From: Bradyrhizobium sp. CER78 | GTDB taxonomy: Bacteria > Pseudomonadota > Alphaproteobacteria > Rhizobiales > Xanthobacteraceae | Assembly (NCBI RefSeq): GCF_029846235.1 | Contig: NZ_JARVWP010000007.1 | Span: 248,001 to 312,000, forward strand | Direction of reading: 5' to 3' | Length of the DNA stretch: 64,000 nucleotides | Shown: one piece after another, positions 1 through 8,114 of the stretch | Layout: each line of letters starts with the position of its first letter | How positions within the stretch are numbered: the first letter of the stretch is position 1 | The notes under the pieces: model-generated | Told to the model about the DNA's origin: nothing | The model's input: the letters and a program-made list of their open reading frames with translations, nothing else | Database searches by the model: none | Program-made: the position numbers and the translations under genes

Positions 1-339
1 GTTGGGGATGTTGCGGTCTTCGCGCTTCAACGGCCCGAAGCCGGTCTTCAAATTCTCCTCCACCGTCAGCAGCGGAAATATCTCGCGGCCCTGCGGCACG
101 AAGCCGATGCCGCGTCGCGCCCGCTCATACGGCTTCAGCGCGGTGATGTCCTTGCCGTCGAAATTGATCGCGCCGGAGGCGATCGGATACTGGCCGACCA
201 TGGCGCGCAGCAGCGAGGTCTTGCCGACGCCGTTGCGGCCGAGCACGCAGGTGACCTTGCCCGGCTCCGCGGTCAGCGAAACGCCGCGCAGCGCCTGTGC
301 CGCGCCATAGTAGAGGTTGATGTTGTCGACCTTCAGCAT
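1..339 (-). CDS. urtE: Urea ABC transporter ATP-binding protein UrtE (3' end cut off)
   Basis: One of the two ATPases that energise high-affinity urea uptake at the inner membrane. The first 113 codons are present, starting at the ATG whose complement is 337-339, and the gene runs off the left edge. The start MLKVDNINLYYG and the Walker A motif GRNGVGKT (about residues 34-41) are visible, followed by the Q-loop region FVPQGREIFPLLTVEEN, typical of branched-chain amino acid/urea family ATPases (LivF-like). The Walker B and signature motifs lie outside the window. It starts 2 bp after the urtD stop, so it is the last gene of urtABCDE. The assignment as UrtE rather than LivF rests on this operon context. 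Confidence 0.9.
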   Translation of the reverse strand, partial: MLKVDNINLYYGAAQALRGVSLTAEPGKVTCVLGRNGVGKTSLLRAMVGQYPIASGAINFDGKDITALKPYERARRGIGFVPQGREIFPLLTVEENLKTGFGPLKREDRNIPN

Positions 340-341
340 CG

Positions 342-1103
342 CTAGCGCCCCAGATACACTTCGACCACCCGCTCGTTCGACGACACCTGGTCGATCGAAC
401 CTTCGGCGAGCACCGAGCCCTCGTGCAGGCAGGTCACCTTGACGCCGAGCTCGCGCACGAAGGTCATGTCGTGCTCGACCACCATGATGGTGTGGTTGCG
501 GTTGATCTCCTTCAGCAGCTCCGCGGTCAGATGGGTCTCGACGTCGGTCATGCCGGCAACGGGCTCATCGACCAGCAGCACCTTCGGATCCTGCGCCAGC
601 AGCATGCCGATCTCGAGCCATTGCTTCTGGCCGTGCGACAGGCTGCCGGCAAGCCGGTTGCGCGCATCGGTCAGGCGGATGGTCTCGAGCACCTTGTCGA
701 TGCGTTCGGACTCGGCCTTGCTGCCGCGCCAGAACAGCGTGCCGCGCACGGAATGATCGACATTGAGGGCGAGCAGCAGGTTGTCCTGCACGGTCTGGCT
801 CTCGAACACCGTCGGCTTCTGGAACTTGCGGCCGATGCCGAGCTCGGCGATCCGGGTCTCGTCGAGCCGGGTCAGGTCGACGGTGCCGTCGAACAGCACG
901 GTGCCCTCGTCCGGCTTGGTCTTGCCGGTGATGATGTCCATCATCGTGGTCTTGCCGGCGCCGTTCGGGCCGATGATGGCGCGCATCTCGCCGGGCGCCA
1001 GCGTCAGCGACAGATTGTTGATGGCGTGGAAGCCGTCGAACGAAACGTGCACGCCGTCGAGATAGAGCATGGCCGAAGTGGCGCGGGTATCCATGACGTT
1101 CAT
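342..1103 (-). CDS. urtD: Urea ABC transporter ATP-binding protein UrtD
   Basis: ATPase subunit of the urea importer, 253 aa, LivG-like. I chose the ATG at 1103 (protein start MNVMDTRATSAML) because the family homology begins a few residues later; the frame stays open upstream only because it lies opposite urtC. Walker A GPNGAGKT is at about residues 45-52. The signature is LSHGQKQ instead of LSGGQ, a variant common in UrtD/LivG. Walker B is VLLVDEPVAG and the H-loop is MVVEHD. There are 4 bp between the urtC stop and this start and 2 bp to urtE, consistent with one polycistronic mRNA. Confidence 0.93.
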   Translation of the reverse strand: MNVMDTRATSAMLYLDGVHVSFDGFHAINNLSLTLAPGEMRAIIGPNGAGKTTMMDIITGKTKPDEGTVLFDGTVDLTRLDETRIAELGIGRKFQKPTVFESQTVQDNLLLALNVDHSVRGTLFWRGSKAESERIDKVLETIRLTDARNRLAGSLSHGQKQWLEIGMLLAQDPKVLLVDEPVAGMTDVETHLTAELLKEINRNHTIMVVEHDMTFVRELGVKVTCLHEGSVLAEGSIDQVSSNERVVEVYLGR

Positions 1104-1107
1104 CTGC

Positions 1108-2277
1108 CTACTCCGCCGGGTTCGGTGCGCCGACACCGTCTTCGCGCGCGGCGCTGTCGGCGTCGGGAGAGCCGTTCCTTGACTTTGTCGTCTCCCACCA
1201 GCTGTTGAAGGTGCCGACGATGCCCTTCGGCAGCAGCAGCGTGACCAGGATGAACAGCGCGCCCAGCATGAACAGCCAGTATGGCGCGAGTGGCCCCGAG
1301 GTGAAGAACGTCTTGGCGTAGTTGACGACGACGGCGCCGAGCGCGGCCCCGACCAGTGTGCCGCGGCCACCGACCGCGACCCAAATGACTGCCTCGATCG
1401 AATTGCCCGGCGCGAACTCGCTTGGATTGATGATACCGACCTGCGGCACATAGAGCGCGCCGGCGACGCCGGCCATGCAGGCCGACAGCGTGAACACGAA
1501 CAGCTTGTAGGATTCGACACGATAGCCGAGGAAGCGCGTGCGGCTTTCGGCGTCGCGCACCGCGATCAAGACCTTGCCGAGCTTCGAGGTCACGATCGCG
1601 CGGCAGATCAGGAACGCGATGATCAGCGCCAGGCAGCTCAGCAGGAACAGCGCGGCCCGGGTGCCTTCGGCCTGCACGTTGAAGCCGAGGATGTCCTTGA
1701 AGTCGGTCAGGCCGTTGTTGCCGCCGAAGCCGAAATCATTGCGGAAGAACGCCAGCAGCAGCGCATAGGTCATCGCCTGCGTGATGATCGACAGATAGAC
1801 GCCGGTGACGCGCGAGCGGAAGGCGAGCCAGCCGAAGCAGAAGGCGAGCAGGCCCGGCACCAAGAGCACCATCAGCGCCGCGAAGGCGAACTTGTCGAAG
1901 CCGTACCAGTACCAGGGCAGCTTGTCCCAGTTCAGGAACACCATGAAGTCGGGCAGGATCGGATTGCCGTAGACGCCGCGGCTGCCGATCTGCCGCATCA
2001 AATACATGCCCATCGCGTAGCCGCCGAGCGCGAAGAACGCGCCATGGCCGAGCGAGAGAATGCCGCAATAGCCCCAGATCAGATCGATCGAGAGCGCGAG
2101 GATGGCGTAGCAGACATATTTGCCCCACAGCGCCACCAGATAGGTCGGCACCTGGAACATCGAGCCCTGCGGCAGCAGCAGGTTCGACAGCGGGATCAGC
2201 ACGCCGACCGCGGCGACGATCAGGACAAACGCGGTCGCGGCGCGATCGAGCGAACGGGTCAGGATGTGCGGCGTCAT
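1108..2277 (-). CDS. urtC: Urea ABC transporter permease UrtC
   Basis: Second membrane-spanning subunit of the urea channel, 389 aa, of the LivM-type branched-chain amino acid permease family. A hydrophobic segment follows the short cytoplasmic start MTPHILTRSLDRAAT; further membrane helices run through the protein. The conserved permease stretch with GYCGILSLGHGAFFALGGYA is typical of the family. The C-terminus after the last helix is a short hydrophilic tail. Its ATG overlaps the urtB stop by 4 bp (2274-2277), so translation is probably coupled. No oddity seen. Confidence 0.93.
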   Translation of the reverse strand: MTPHILTRSLDRAATAFVLIVAAVGVLIPLSNLLLPQGSMFQVPTYLVALWGKYVCYAILALSIDLIWGYCGILSLGHGAFFALGGYAMGMYLMRQIGSRGVYGNPILPDFMVFLNWDKLPWYWYGFDKFAFAALMVLLVPGLLAFCFGWLAFRSRVTGVYLSIITQAMTYALLLAFFRNDFGFGGNNGLTDFKDILGFNVQAEGTRAALFLLSCLALIIAFLICRAIVTSKLGKVLIAVRDAESRTRFLGYRVESYKLFVFTLSACMAGVAGALYVPQVGIINPSEFAPGNSIEAVIWVAVGGRGTLVGAALGAVVVNYAKTFFTSGPLAPYWLFMLGALFILVTLLLPKGIVGTFNSWWETTKSRNGSPDADSAAREDGVGAPNPAE

Positions 2278-3884
2278 GCTTCCACCGCCCGGCCCTTGAG
2301 CGCGAACAGGCCGCGCGGCCGTTTCTGGATGAATAGGATGATCAAGACCAGGATCGCGATCTTGCCGAGCACTGCGCCTGCCACCGGCTCGAGGAACTTG
2401 TTGGCGATGCCGAGCGTGAAGGCGCCGACCAGCGTGCCCCAGAGATTGCCGACGCCGCCGAACACGACGACCATGAACGAGTCGATGATGTAGCTCTGGC
2501 CGAGATTCGGGCTGACATTGTCGATCTGCGACAATGCCACGCCGGCAATACCGGCGATCCCCGAGCCGAGGCCGAAGGTCAGCGCATCGACGCGCGATGT
2601 GGCGATGCCCATCGAGGCCGCCATGCGACGGTTCTGCGTCACCGCCCGCATCTCGAGGCCGAGCGCGGTGTAGCGCAGCATTGCGAGCAGGATCGCGAAC
2701 ACCGCGAGCGTGAAGCAGAGGATCCAGAGCCGGTTATAGGTGATGGTGATCTGGCCGAGCTCGAAGGCGCCGCTCATCCAGGAGGGGTTGCCGACCTCGC
2801 GGTTGGTCGGCCCGAACGCGGTGCGCACGGCCTGTTGCAGCACCAGCGACAGGCCCCAGGTCGCGAGCAGCGTCTCCAGCGGACGGCCGTAGAGGAAGCG
2901 GATGATGGTGCGCTCGATCAGGACGCCGATGAAGCCGGCGACCAGGAAGGCGAGCGGCACCGCGATCAGCAGCGAGTAATCGAACAGCGCGGGATAGCGG
3001 GTGCGGATCACCTCCTGCACCACGAAAGTGGTGTAGGCCCCGAGCATCACCATCTCGCCATGCGCCATGTTGATGACGCCCATCACGCCGAAGGTGATGG
3101 CGAGCCCGATTGCGGCGAGCAGCAGCACCGAGCCGAGCGACAGGCCATACCAGGCATTCTGCACCATCGACCACATCGCAAGATTGCTTTGGATCGAGGA
3201 CACCGCGCTCGCGGCCGCCTTGGCAACCAGCGGCGGCTGGTCACCGAGCCCGGTGAGCAGCGCCAGCGCCTCCTGGTCGCCGCGCGCCTTGACCACGGCG
3301 ACGGCGTCGAGCTTGTCGCTGTCCGACGCATCGGACTTGAACAGGACGATGGCGGCGCGGGCCTCGGCGAAGGCCTGCTTGATCGGCTTGACGCTCTCCT
3401 TGGCGAGCGCGCTCTCCACCGTCGGCAGCAGGTTCTCCTCGTGGCTCTTGAACACCGACTGGGCCGCGGCGAGCCGCTTGGCCGGATCCGGCGACAGCAG
3501 CGTCAGGCCACCAAGCGCGGCCTCCACGGTGCGACGCAGGCGGTTGTTGAGCCGCACGGCCGCGGCGTTGTCAGGCAGCTTGTCGATGGCGGCACCGGTG
3601 GTGGCGTCGACGATCTTGCCGTCGGTCTGCGTGATGAAGACCTTCTTGCTGTCGGGATCGGCCGACAGCCGGCCGTCCTGCAGCGCGCTGATGATGGGCG
3701 ATGCCAGCGCATTGCCCGATGCGGCGACCTCGCCGATCGCAGCCTCGGTGTCGGAGAACTCGTCATTGGCGAATTTGGCGACCGAATCCTCGAACGGGCC
3801 GGCCAGCGCCGGCACAGCAAGGCAGCTCAGCAGCAGGAACGAGAGACAAAGCGCGCGAAAGCGATCAATACAATTGGCAAACAC
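2274..3884 (-). CDS. urtB: Urea ABC transporter permease UrtB with N-terminal extracytoplasmic domain
   Basis: First membrane subunit of the urea channel, 536 aa, LivH-type permease. The first half is not a permease: after a signal-peptide-like start (LSFLLLSCLAVPALAG) come about 200 residues rich in Ala, Asp and Lys that look helical and soluble and probably lie outside the membrane. The permease core begins near residue 240 with AWYGLSLGSVLLLAAIGLAI and contains the conserved GVMGVINMAHGEMVMLGAY region. Plain LivH proteins are about 300 aa; the long form is normal for proteobacterial UrtB. It is separated from urtA by 99 bp holding a strong stem-loop and overlaps urtC by 4 bp. Confidence 0.93.
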   Translation of the reverse strand: MFANCIDRFRALCLSFLLLSCLAVPALAGPFEDSVAKFANDEFSDTEAAIGEVAASGNALASPIISALQDGRLSADPDSKKVFITQTDGKIVDATTGAAIDKLPDNAAAVRLNNRLRRTVEAALGGLTLLSPDPAKRLAAAQSVFKSHEENLLPTVESALAKESVKPIKQAFAEARAAIVLFKSDASDSDKLDAVAVVKARGDQEALALLTGLGDQPPLVAKAAASAVSSIQSNLAMWSMVQNAWYGLSLGSVLLLAAIGLAITFGVMGVINMAHGEMVMLGAYTTFVVQEVIRTRYPALFDYSLLIAVPLAFLVAGFIGVLIERTIIRFLYGRPLETLLATWGLSLVLQQAVRTAFGPTNREVGNPSWMSGAFELGQITITYNRLWILCFTLAVFAILLAMLRYTALGLEMRAVTQNRRMAASMGIATSRVDALTFGLGSGIAGIAGVALSQIDNVSPNLGQSYIIDSFMVVVFGGVGNLWGTLVGAFTLGIANKFLEPVAGAVLGKIAILVLIILFIQKRPRGLFALKGRAVEA

Positions 3885-3908
3885 GTCAGTACCCCGGCAG
3901 GAGTGGGA

Positions 3909-3939
3909 GGAGAAGGCGGCGAGCGGTGCCGCCTTCTCC
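3909..3939 (-). promoter_or_regulatory. Intercistronic stem-loop between urtA and urtB
   Basis: A perfect 12-bp inverted repeat (3909-3920 pairs with 3928-3939) with a 7-nt loop lies between the urtA stop and the urtB start. No T-run follows on the minus strand, so it does not look like a complete intrinsic terminator. By analogy with other binding-protein-dependent transporters, it may stabilise the urtA message or reduce read-through, so that binding protein exceeds permease. Confidence 0.7.
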
Positions 3940-3983
3940 GGTGTTGGAAGGTTGTGTTGTGTCGTTAGGTCAGCAGCGCTCGA

Positions 3984-5312
3984 TTACGAGCCCTGGCCGC
4001 CGCACTTGTTGGTCTTGGTGTTGTAATTGCCGCACTTCTTGCCGACCCAATCGCCGATCAGGTCCTTGGAGCCCTCGAGCTCCTTCGACCAGGCGTCGCC
4101 GGCCACCAGGCCCGGGGTCTTCCAGACCACGTCGAACTGACCGTTGCCCTTGATCTCGCCGATGAACACCGGCTTGGTGATGTGGTGGTTGGGCAGCATC
4201 TTCGAGGTGCCGCCGGTCAGGTTCGGTGCTTCGATGCCCGGGAGAGCGTCGATCACCTTGTCCGGATCGGTCGACTTCACCTTCTCGACCGCCTTCACCC
4301 ACATGTTGAAGCCGATGTAGTGCGCTTCCATCGGATCGTTGGTCACGCGCTTCGGGTTCTTGGTGTAGGCCTGCCACTCCTTGATGAACTTCTCGTTCGC
4401 CGGGGTCTTGATCGACTCGAAGTAGTTCCAGGCGGCGAGATGGCCGAGCAGCGGCTTGGTGTCGATGCCGGCGAGCTCTTCTTCGCCGACCGAGAACGCG
4501 ACAACGGGAATATCGGTCGCCTTGATGCCCTGGTTGCCGAGCTCCTTGTAGAACGGAACGTTGGCGTCGCCGTTGATGGTCGAGACCACCGCGGTCTTCT
4601 TGCCGGCCGAGCCGAACTTCTTGATGTCGGCGACGATCGTCTGCCAGTCGGAGTGACCGAACGGCGTGTAGTTGATCATGATGTCGTCCTGGGCAACGCC
4701 CTTCGACTTCAAATAGGCTTCCAGGATCTTGTTGGTGGTGCGCGGATAGACGTAGTCGGTGCCGGCCAGCACCCAGCGCTTCACCTTCTCTTCCTTCATC
4801 AGATAGTCGACGGCGGGGATCGCCTGCTGATTCGGCGCAGCGCCCGTGTAGAACACGTTGCGCTCGGACTCCTCGCCCTCATACTGCACCGGATAGAACA
4901 GGATGTTGTTCAGCTCCTTGAACACCGGCAGCACGGATTTGCGCGACACCGAGGTCCAGCAGCCGAACACGACCGCAACCTTGTCCTTGGTGATCAGCTC
5001 GCGGGCCTTTTCGGCGAACAGCGGCCAGTTCGATGCGGGGTCGACCACGACGGGCTCAAGCTTCTTGCCAAGCACGCCGCCCTTCTTGTTCTGCTCGTCG
5101 ATCAGGAAAAGGATGGTGTCCTTCAGCGTGGTTTCGCTGATCGCCATGGTGCCCGACAGCGAGTGAAGGATACCAACCTTGATGGTGTCGTCGGCCGCTT
5201 GCGCGGGCGCGAAGGGCGAGGACGCTGCCAGGCCCAAAACCAGGCCGGCCGTCGCCGCAAGCGCGCGGCGGCGGGTCATCGTCGCTATTCCGTGAGTAAG
5301 CTGAGTAAGCAT
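3984..5312 (-). CDS. urtA: Urea ABC transporter substrate-binding protein UrtA
   Basis: Periplasmic urea receptor, 442 aa from the ATG at 5312. A GGGAG ribosome-binding site lies about 10 nt upstream of that codon; an internal ATG at 5279 is the alternative. The N-terminus has a twin-arginine-like signal (MTRRRALAATAGLVLG then a cleavage region ending AQAADD), so export may be by Tat. The mature part is a Peripla_BP_5 type I binding fold, starting DTIKVGILHSLSGTMAISE, as in amide/urea-binding proteins. It is the first gene of urtABCDE and sits behind a sigma-54 promoter, implying nitrogen-limitation control. The C-terminus ends with a Cys-containing tail (KCGNYNTKTNKCGG). Confidence 0.95.
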   Translation of the reverse strand: MLTQLTHGIATMTRRRALAATAGLVLGLAASSPFAPAQAADDTIKVGILHSLSGTMAISETTLKDTILFLIDEQNKKGGVLGKKLEPVVVDPASNWPLFAEKARELITKDKVAVVFGCWTSVSRKSVLPVFKELNNILFYPVQYEGEESERNVFYTGAAPNQQAIPAVDYLMKEEKVKRWVLAGTDYVYPRTTNKILEAYLKSKGVAQDDIMINYTPFGHSDWQTIVADIKKFGSAGKKTAVVSTINGDANVPFYKELGNQGIKATDIPVVAFSVGEEELAGIDTKPLLGHLAAWNYFESIKTPANEKFIKEWQAYTKNPKRVTNDPMEAHYIGFNMWVKAVEKVKSTDPDKVIDALPGIEAPNLTGGTSKMLPNHHITKPVFIGEIKGNGQFDVVWKTPGLVAGDAWSKELEGSKDLIGDWVGKKCGNYNTKTNKCGGQGS

Positions 5313-5385
5313 GAAATGTCGTCTCCCTGACGCAGGCGTGAACGCTTGCGAAACGGCCGCATGGCCGCCTGCGGTTAAGGGAATC

Positions 5386-5400
5386 GCAAGAACTGTGCCA
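5386..5400 (-). promoter_or_regulatory. Sigma-54 (RpoN) -24/-12 promoter of urtA
   Basis: The minus strand reads TGGCACAGTTCTTGC, matching the RpoN consensus TGGCAC-N5-TTGC exactly, including the GG and GC dinucleotides 10 bp apart. Initiation about 12 nt downstream of the GC would fall near 5375, giving a leader of roughly 60 nt before the urtA ATG at 5312. RpoN promoters of this kind are normally activated by NtrC under nitrogen starvation, which fits a urea scavenging operon. Confidence 0.85.
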
Positions 5401-5417
5401 CGGTGCGTGGACACCGT
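5400..5417. promoter_or_regulatory. Inverted repeat abutting the urtA -24 element
   Basis: ACGGTG and CACCGT form a perfect 6-bp dyad with a 6-bp spacer, starting at the last base of the -24 box. The sequence resembles inverted NtrC half-sites (GGTG/CACC), but it is too close to the promoter for a classical enhancer. It could be a repressor or modulator site. Confidence 0.4.
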
Positions 5418-5459
5418 AAGCCGATGAACCAACTGGATAATTTCATGAGTTCCGGGCAA

Positions 5460-5844
5460 ATACGGAAATCGATTGCATAAACATTGAGCCGCCAGATTGA
5501 CTGCTGAAAGAGCAGTCAGACTATTTTATAAGCAAAACTGCTGTTTTGGCTAAATTTCCGGCAGCGATTTGTGACAGATTGCGCGATGGTTCGGCGCATT
5601 CGACACGTTAATCCGGGCGATATCATCTTGAAACCGCCCAGTTCCTGGTCCATATGGTCGCCATGCCCGCGACATCGCGGTGCCTTCGCGAGCTGCGTGT
5701 TCAAGCTGCCCCAAGCGGCTTCTGGCTCGCCTTTCAGCTAACCCAGCTTGACGCCCCAGACACGCGGGTGTCCCCGAATGCCTTCATGCGATTCCGGCCG
5801 ACATTGGCCGGGACGATGACGGCTTTTATGGAAAGAACCATCTT
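5460..5844. other. Intergenic region between divergent urtA and helicase gene
   Basis: About 385 bp with no convincing gene. The urtA-proximal part is AT-richer than its surroundings (around 5480-5540) and contains the dyad at 5498-5518. The helicase side carries a GGAAAG ribosome-binding site near 5830. Short open frames here lack family resemblance and were not annotated. Confidence 0.6.
5498..5518. promoter_or_regulatory. Perfect 8-bp dyad upstream of the urtA promoter
   Basis: TGACTGCT and AGCAGTCA are perfect inverted repeats separated by 5 bp, about 100 bp upstream of the RpoN promoter, a normal distance for an activator site. It does not match the NtrC consensus well. An alternative is the operator of an unknown regulator or a hairpin in a leader RNA on the plus strand ahead of the helicase gene. 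Confidence 0.4.
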
Positions 5845-7266
5845 TTGACCTCCTTTCAGGATTTCGGCCTCGCCGATCCCATCGCCCGCGCGCTTCGAGA
5901 AGAAAATTATCTCACGCCAACCCCCATCCAGGCCCAGACCATCCCGCTCGCACTTGCCGGCCGTGACGTCGTCGGCATCGCCCAGACCGGAACCGGCAAG
6001 ACCGCGTCCTTCGCGCTGCCGATCCTGCACCGGCTGCTGGAGAACCGCATCCGCCCGCAGCCCAAGAGCTGCCGCGTGCTGGTGCTCTCGCCGACCCGCG
6101 AACTGTCCGGGCAGATCCTCGACAGCTTCAACACCTATGGCCGCCACATCCGGCTGTCCTCGGCGCTCGCCATCGGCGGCGTGCCGATGGGCCGCCAGGT
6201 CCGCGCCGTGATGCAGGGCGTCGAGGTGATGGTCGCCACCCCCGGCCGCCTGCTCGATCTCGTCCAGAGCAACGGTTTGAAGCTCAACCAGGTCGAGTTC
6301 CTGGTGCTCGATGAAGCCGACCGCATGCTCGACATGGGCTTCATCAACGACATCCGGAAAATCGTCGTCAAGCTGCCGATCCGGCGCCAGACGCTGTTCT
6401 TCTCGGCCACCATGCCCAAGGACATCGCCGAGCTCGCCGAAGCGATGCTGCGCGACCCCGCCCGCGTGGCGGTGACACCGGTGGCCTCGACGGTGGATCG
6501 GATCGCCCAGCGCGCGATTCAGGTCGATTTCGCCGCCAAACCGACCGTTCTCGCCCAGCTCCTGAAGCAGGAACCGGTCAACCGCGCCCTGGTCTTCACC
6601 CGCACCAAGCACGGTGCCGACAAGGTGGTGAAGAGCCTTGCCAAGGCCGGCATCGAGGCCAATGCGATCCACGGCAACAAGTCGCAGAACCACCGCGAGC
6701 GCACGCTGGCGGCGTTCCGCTCCGGCGAGATCCGCACGCTGGTGGCGACCGATATCGCCGCCCGCGGCATCGACGTCGACGGCGTGAGTCACGTCGTGAA
6801 TTTCGACCTGCCCAACGTGCCGGAAACCTATGTCCACCGCATCGGCCGCACCGCGCGCGCCGGTGCCGACGGGGTCGCGATCTCGCTGATCGCCGGCGCC
6901 GAGGAGATGGGCTATTTGCGCGATATCGAGCGGCTGATCCGGATTACCGTGCCGCGGGAAGACCGCCGCACACAAGGCGGCAACCGCGAGGCCGCGACGC
7001 CGGCGCAGGCCACCCACCCGCATCGGGGCGGCCGCTCTGCGCCCCGCGCACACAATGTCCGTGGGAATGAGGCCGCTCCGGGCGCAAAAGGCCCTCGCCG
7101 CCGCCGCCGTCGGGGTGGTAATAATGGCGCGCCGCAGACGAACCGGGGCGAGTCGCCGCGTCCGTCGCAGGCCGGCAACAGCGAAGGCATCCAGGGCGTC
7201 GCCTTCTTGCATCGCGAGAGCCGGCCGAATCCGCAACACAACCGCAACAACCGACCGAAGCACTAG
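5845..7266 (+). CDS. rhlE: DEAD-box ATP-dependent RNA helicase, RhlE type
   Basis: RNA helicase, 473 aa, that remodels structured RNA, typically during ribosome assembly or cold adaptation. The start is a TTG at 5845 with a GGAAAG site about 9 nt upstream; the protein then begins TSFQDFGLADPIARAL, the usual Q-motif context. Motif I is AQTGTGKT, motif II DEAD, motif III SAT, and motif VI HRIGRTARAG. The C-terminal ~90 residues are low-complexity and rich in Arg, Gly and Asn (for example RRRRRGGNNG), an RNA-binding tail seen in RhlE proteins. It is followed 24 bp later by an infA paralogue and then cspA, a grouping that suggests a cold-related translation role. Confidence 0.93.
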   Translation: MTSFQDFGLADPIARALREENYLTPTPIQAQTIPLALAGRDVVGIAQTGTGKTASFALPILHRLLENRIRPQPKSCRVLVLSPTRELSGQILDSFNTYGRHIRLSSALAIGGVPMGRQVRAVMQGVEVMVATPGRLLDLVQSNGLKLNQVEFLVLDEADRMLDMGFINDIRKIVVKLPIRRQTLFFSATMPKDIAELAEAMLRDPARVAVTPVASTVDRIAQRAIQVDFAAKPTVLAQLLKQEPVNRALVFTRTKHGADKVVKSLAKAGIEANAIHGNKSQNHRERTLAAFRSGEIRTLVATDIAARGIDVDGVSHVVNFDLPNVPETYVHRIGRTARAGADGVAISLIAGAEEMGYLRDIERLIRITVPREDRRTQGGNREAATPAQATHPHRGGRSAPRAHNVRGNEAAPGAKGPRRRRRRGGNNGAPQTNRGESPRPSQAGNSEGIQGVAFLHRESRPNPQHNRNNRPKH

Positions 7267-7290
7267 CCGTCGCTCGATCTGGAGAACCAT

Positions 7291-7584
7291 ATGGCTAAGG
7301 AAGAGCTGATCCAGTTCGAAGGACTGGTGACCGAAATCCTCCCCGACGCTCGTTACCGGGTCCAACTCGACGCCGGGCACGAGATCGTCGCCTACACCGC
7401 CGGCAAGATGAAGAAAAACCGCATCAAGACGCTGGCCGGCGACCGCGTCACGATCGAAATGTCGCCCTACGATCTGGAAAAAGGCCGCCTGATTTTTCGG
7501 CACAAGGACGAACGTCCGAGCGGCGCGCCCGGCGGCCCGCCACGGGGCGGCGCGCAGCGCGGCGGCCAGTTCCGCCGCCGATAA
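7291..7584 (+). CDS. infA: Translation initiation factor IF-1, C-terminally extended paralogue
   Basis: Small OB-fold protein that binds the ribosomal A site during initiation. It starts MAKEELIQFEGLVTEILPDA, and the conserved IF-1 stretch with VAYTAGKMKKNRIK is intact. It is 97 aa, whereas ordinary IF-1 is 72 aa; the extra C-terminus is a Gly/Pro/Arg-rich tail ending GGQFRRR. A GGAG ribosome-binding site lies 7 nt upstream. Because alphaproteobacteria usually keep another, standard-length infA elsewhere, this is probably a second copy. Placement between an RNA helicase and cspA supports a specialised, perhaps cold-induced role (inference). Confidence 0.9.
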   Translation: MAKEELIQFEGLVTEILPDARYRVQLDAGHEIVAYTAGKMKKNRIKTLAGDRVTIEMSPYDLEKGRLIFRHKDERPSGAPGGPPRGGAQRGGQFRRR

Positions 7585-7635
7585 GCGGATATTGCAACTG
7601 CTGCGCGTATGACGTCCTGGTGTCCTGCGCAACAA

Positions 7636-7659
7636 TTGGCCGGCGGCTGCGCCGGCCAA
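7636..7659. repeat. Stem-loop downstream of infA
   Basis: A 9-bp perfect stem (TTGGCCGGC with GCCGGCCAA) around a 6-nt loop lies 51 bp after the infA stop. On the plus strand it is followed by a run of seven or so A residues rather than T, so it is not a standard intrinsic terminator for infA. It may cause pausing or protect a 3' end. Confidence 0.5.
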
Positions 7660-7679
7660 AAAAAGCGCGCACGTCAGGA

Positions 7680-7708
7680 TTGTTTTGAAGGCTTCTATCG
7701 AATAATAT
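7680..7708 (+). promoter_or_regulatory. Probable sigma-70 promoter of cspA
   Basis: TTGTTT (7680-7685) and TAATAT (7703-7708) are spaced by 17 bp. Initiation near 7715 would give a leader of about 138 nt before the cspA GTG, similar to the long regulatory leaders of cold-shock mRNAs. Confidence 0.5.
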
Positions 7709-7852
7709 CCTACCCATCGATTTTCGGCCGGACGACATTAGCCAATACCGGTACAGCCGGTTCAGACGCTGACGACCCTTCCAAAAATTCGATCTCACCA
7801 CCCCGCCGATCAGCGGGTCTTGAACTTGTATATCTGAGAAGGGACTACCCAC

Positions 7853-8065
7853 GTGAGCATGGGAACCGTGAAGTGGTTTAACGCGACCAAGGGCTACGGC
7901 TTCATCCAGCCGGATGAAGGCGGGAACGACGTGTTCGTGCACATCAGTGCAGTCGAGCGCGCCGGCCTTGGCACTCTGCGTGAAGGCCAGAAGATCTCCT
8001 ACGAGATCGTTGCTGACCGCCGTTCCGGCAAATCCTCGGCCGACAATCTGCGCGCCGCTGGATAA
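7853..8065 (+). CDS. cspA: Cold-shock protein, CspA family
   Basis: Single-stranded nucleic acid chaperone of 70 aa that melts RNA secondary structure. The CSD fold is recognisable from MGTVKWFNATKGYGFI (RNP-1 motif KGYGFI) and DVFVHISAVE (RNP-2 motif VFVHI). I chose the GTG at 7853 (protein MSMGTVKWF) because AGAAGGGA lies 8 nt upstream; the ATG at 7859 would leave 14 nt. The gene is monocistronic, with its own promoter, a long 5' leader and a strong terminator at 8115-8145. Confidence 0.95.
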   Translation: MSMGTVKWFNATKGYGFIQPDEGGNDVFVHISAVERAGLGTLREGQKISYEIVADRRSGKSSADNLRAAG

Positions 8066-8114
8066 GCCGATTTCCCGGGAGCGCACAGCTCCAGGAAATT
8101 GTCGTTAAAGCATC

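Noticed and set aside
5400..5417. NtrC enhancer for urtA
   Set aside because: Half-sites are in the opposite order to the usual site and touch the -24 element, which is too close for an enhancer.
5734..7659. 641-codon open frame on the minus strand across the helicase and infA
   Set aside because: It mirrors the codon periodicity of the real genes, is Arg/His/Asp-rich without any domain, and the plus-strand genes have full family motifs.
7636..7659. Intrinsic terminator for infA
   Set aside because: Good stem, but the run after it on the plus strand is A, not T; kept only as a stem-loop.
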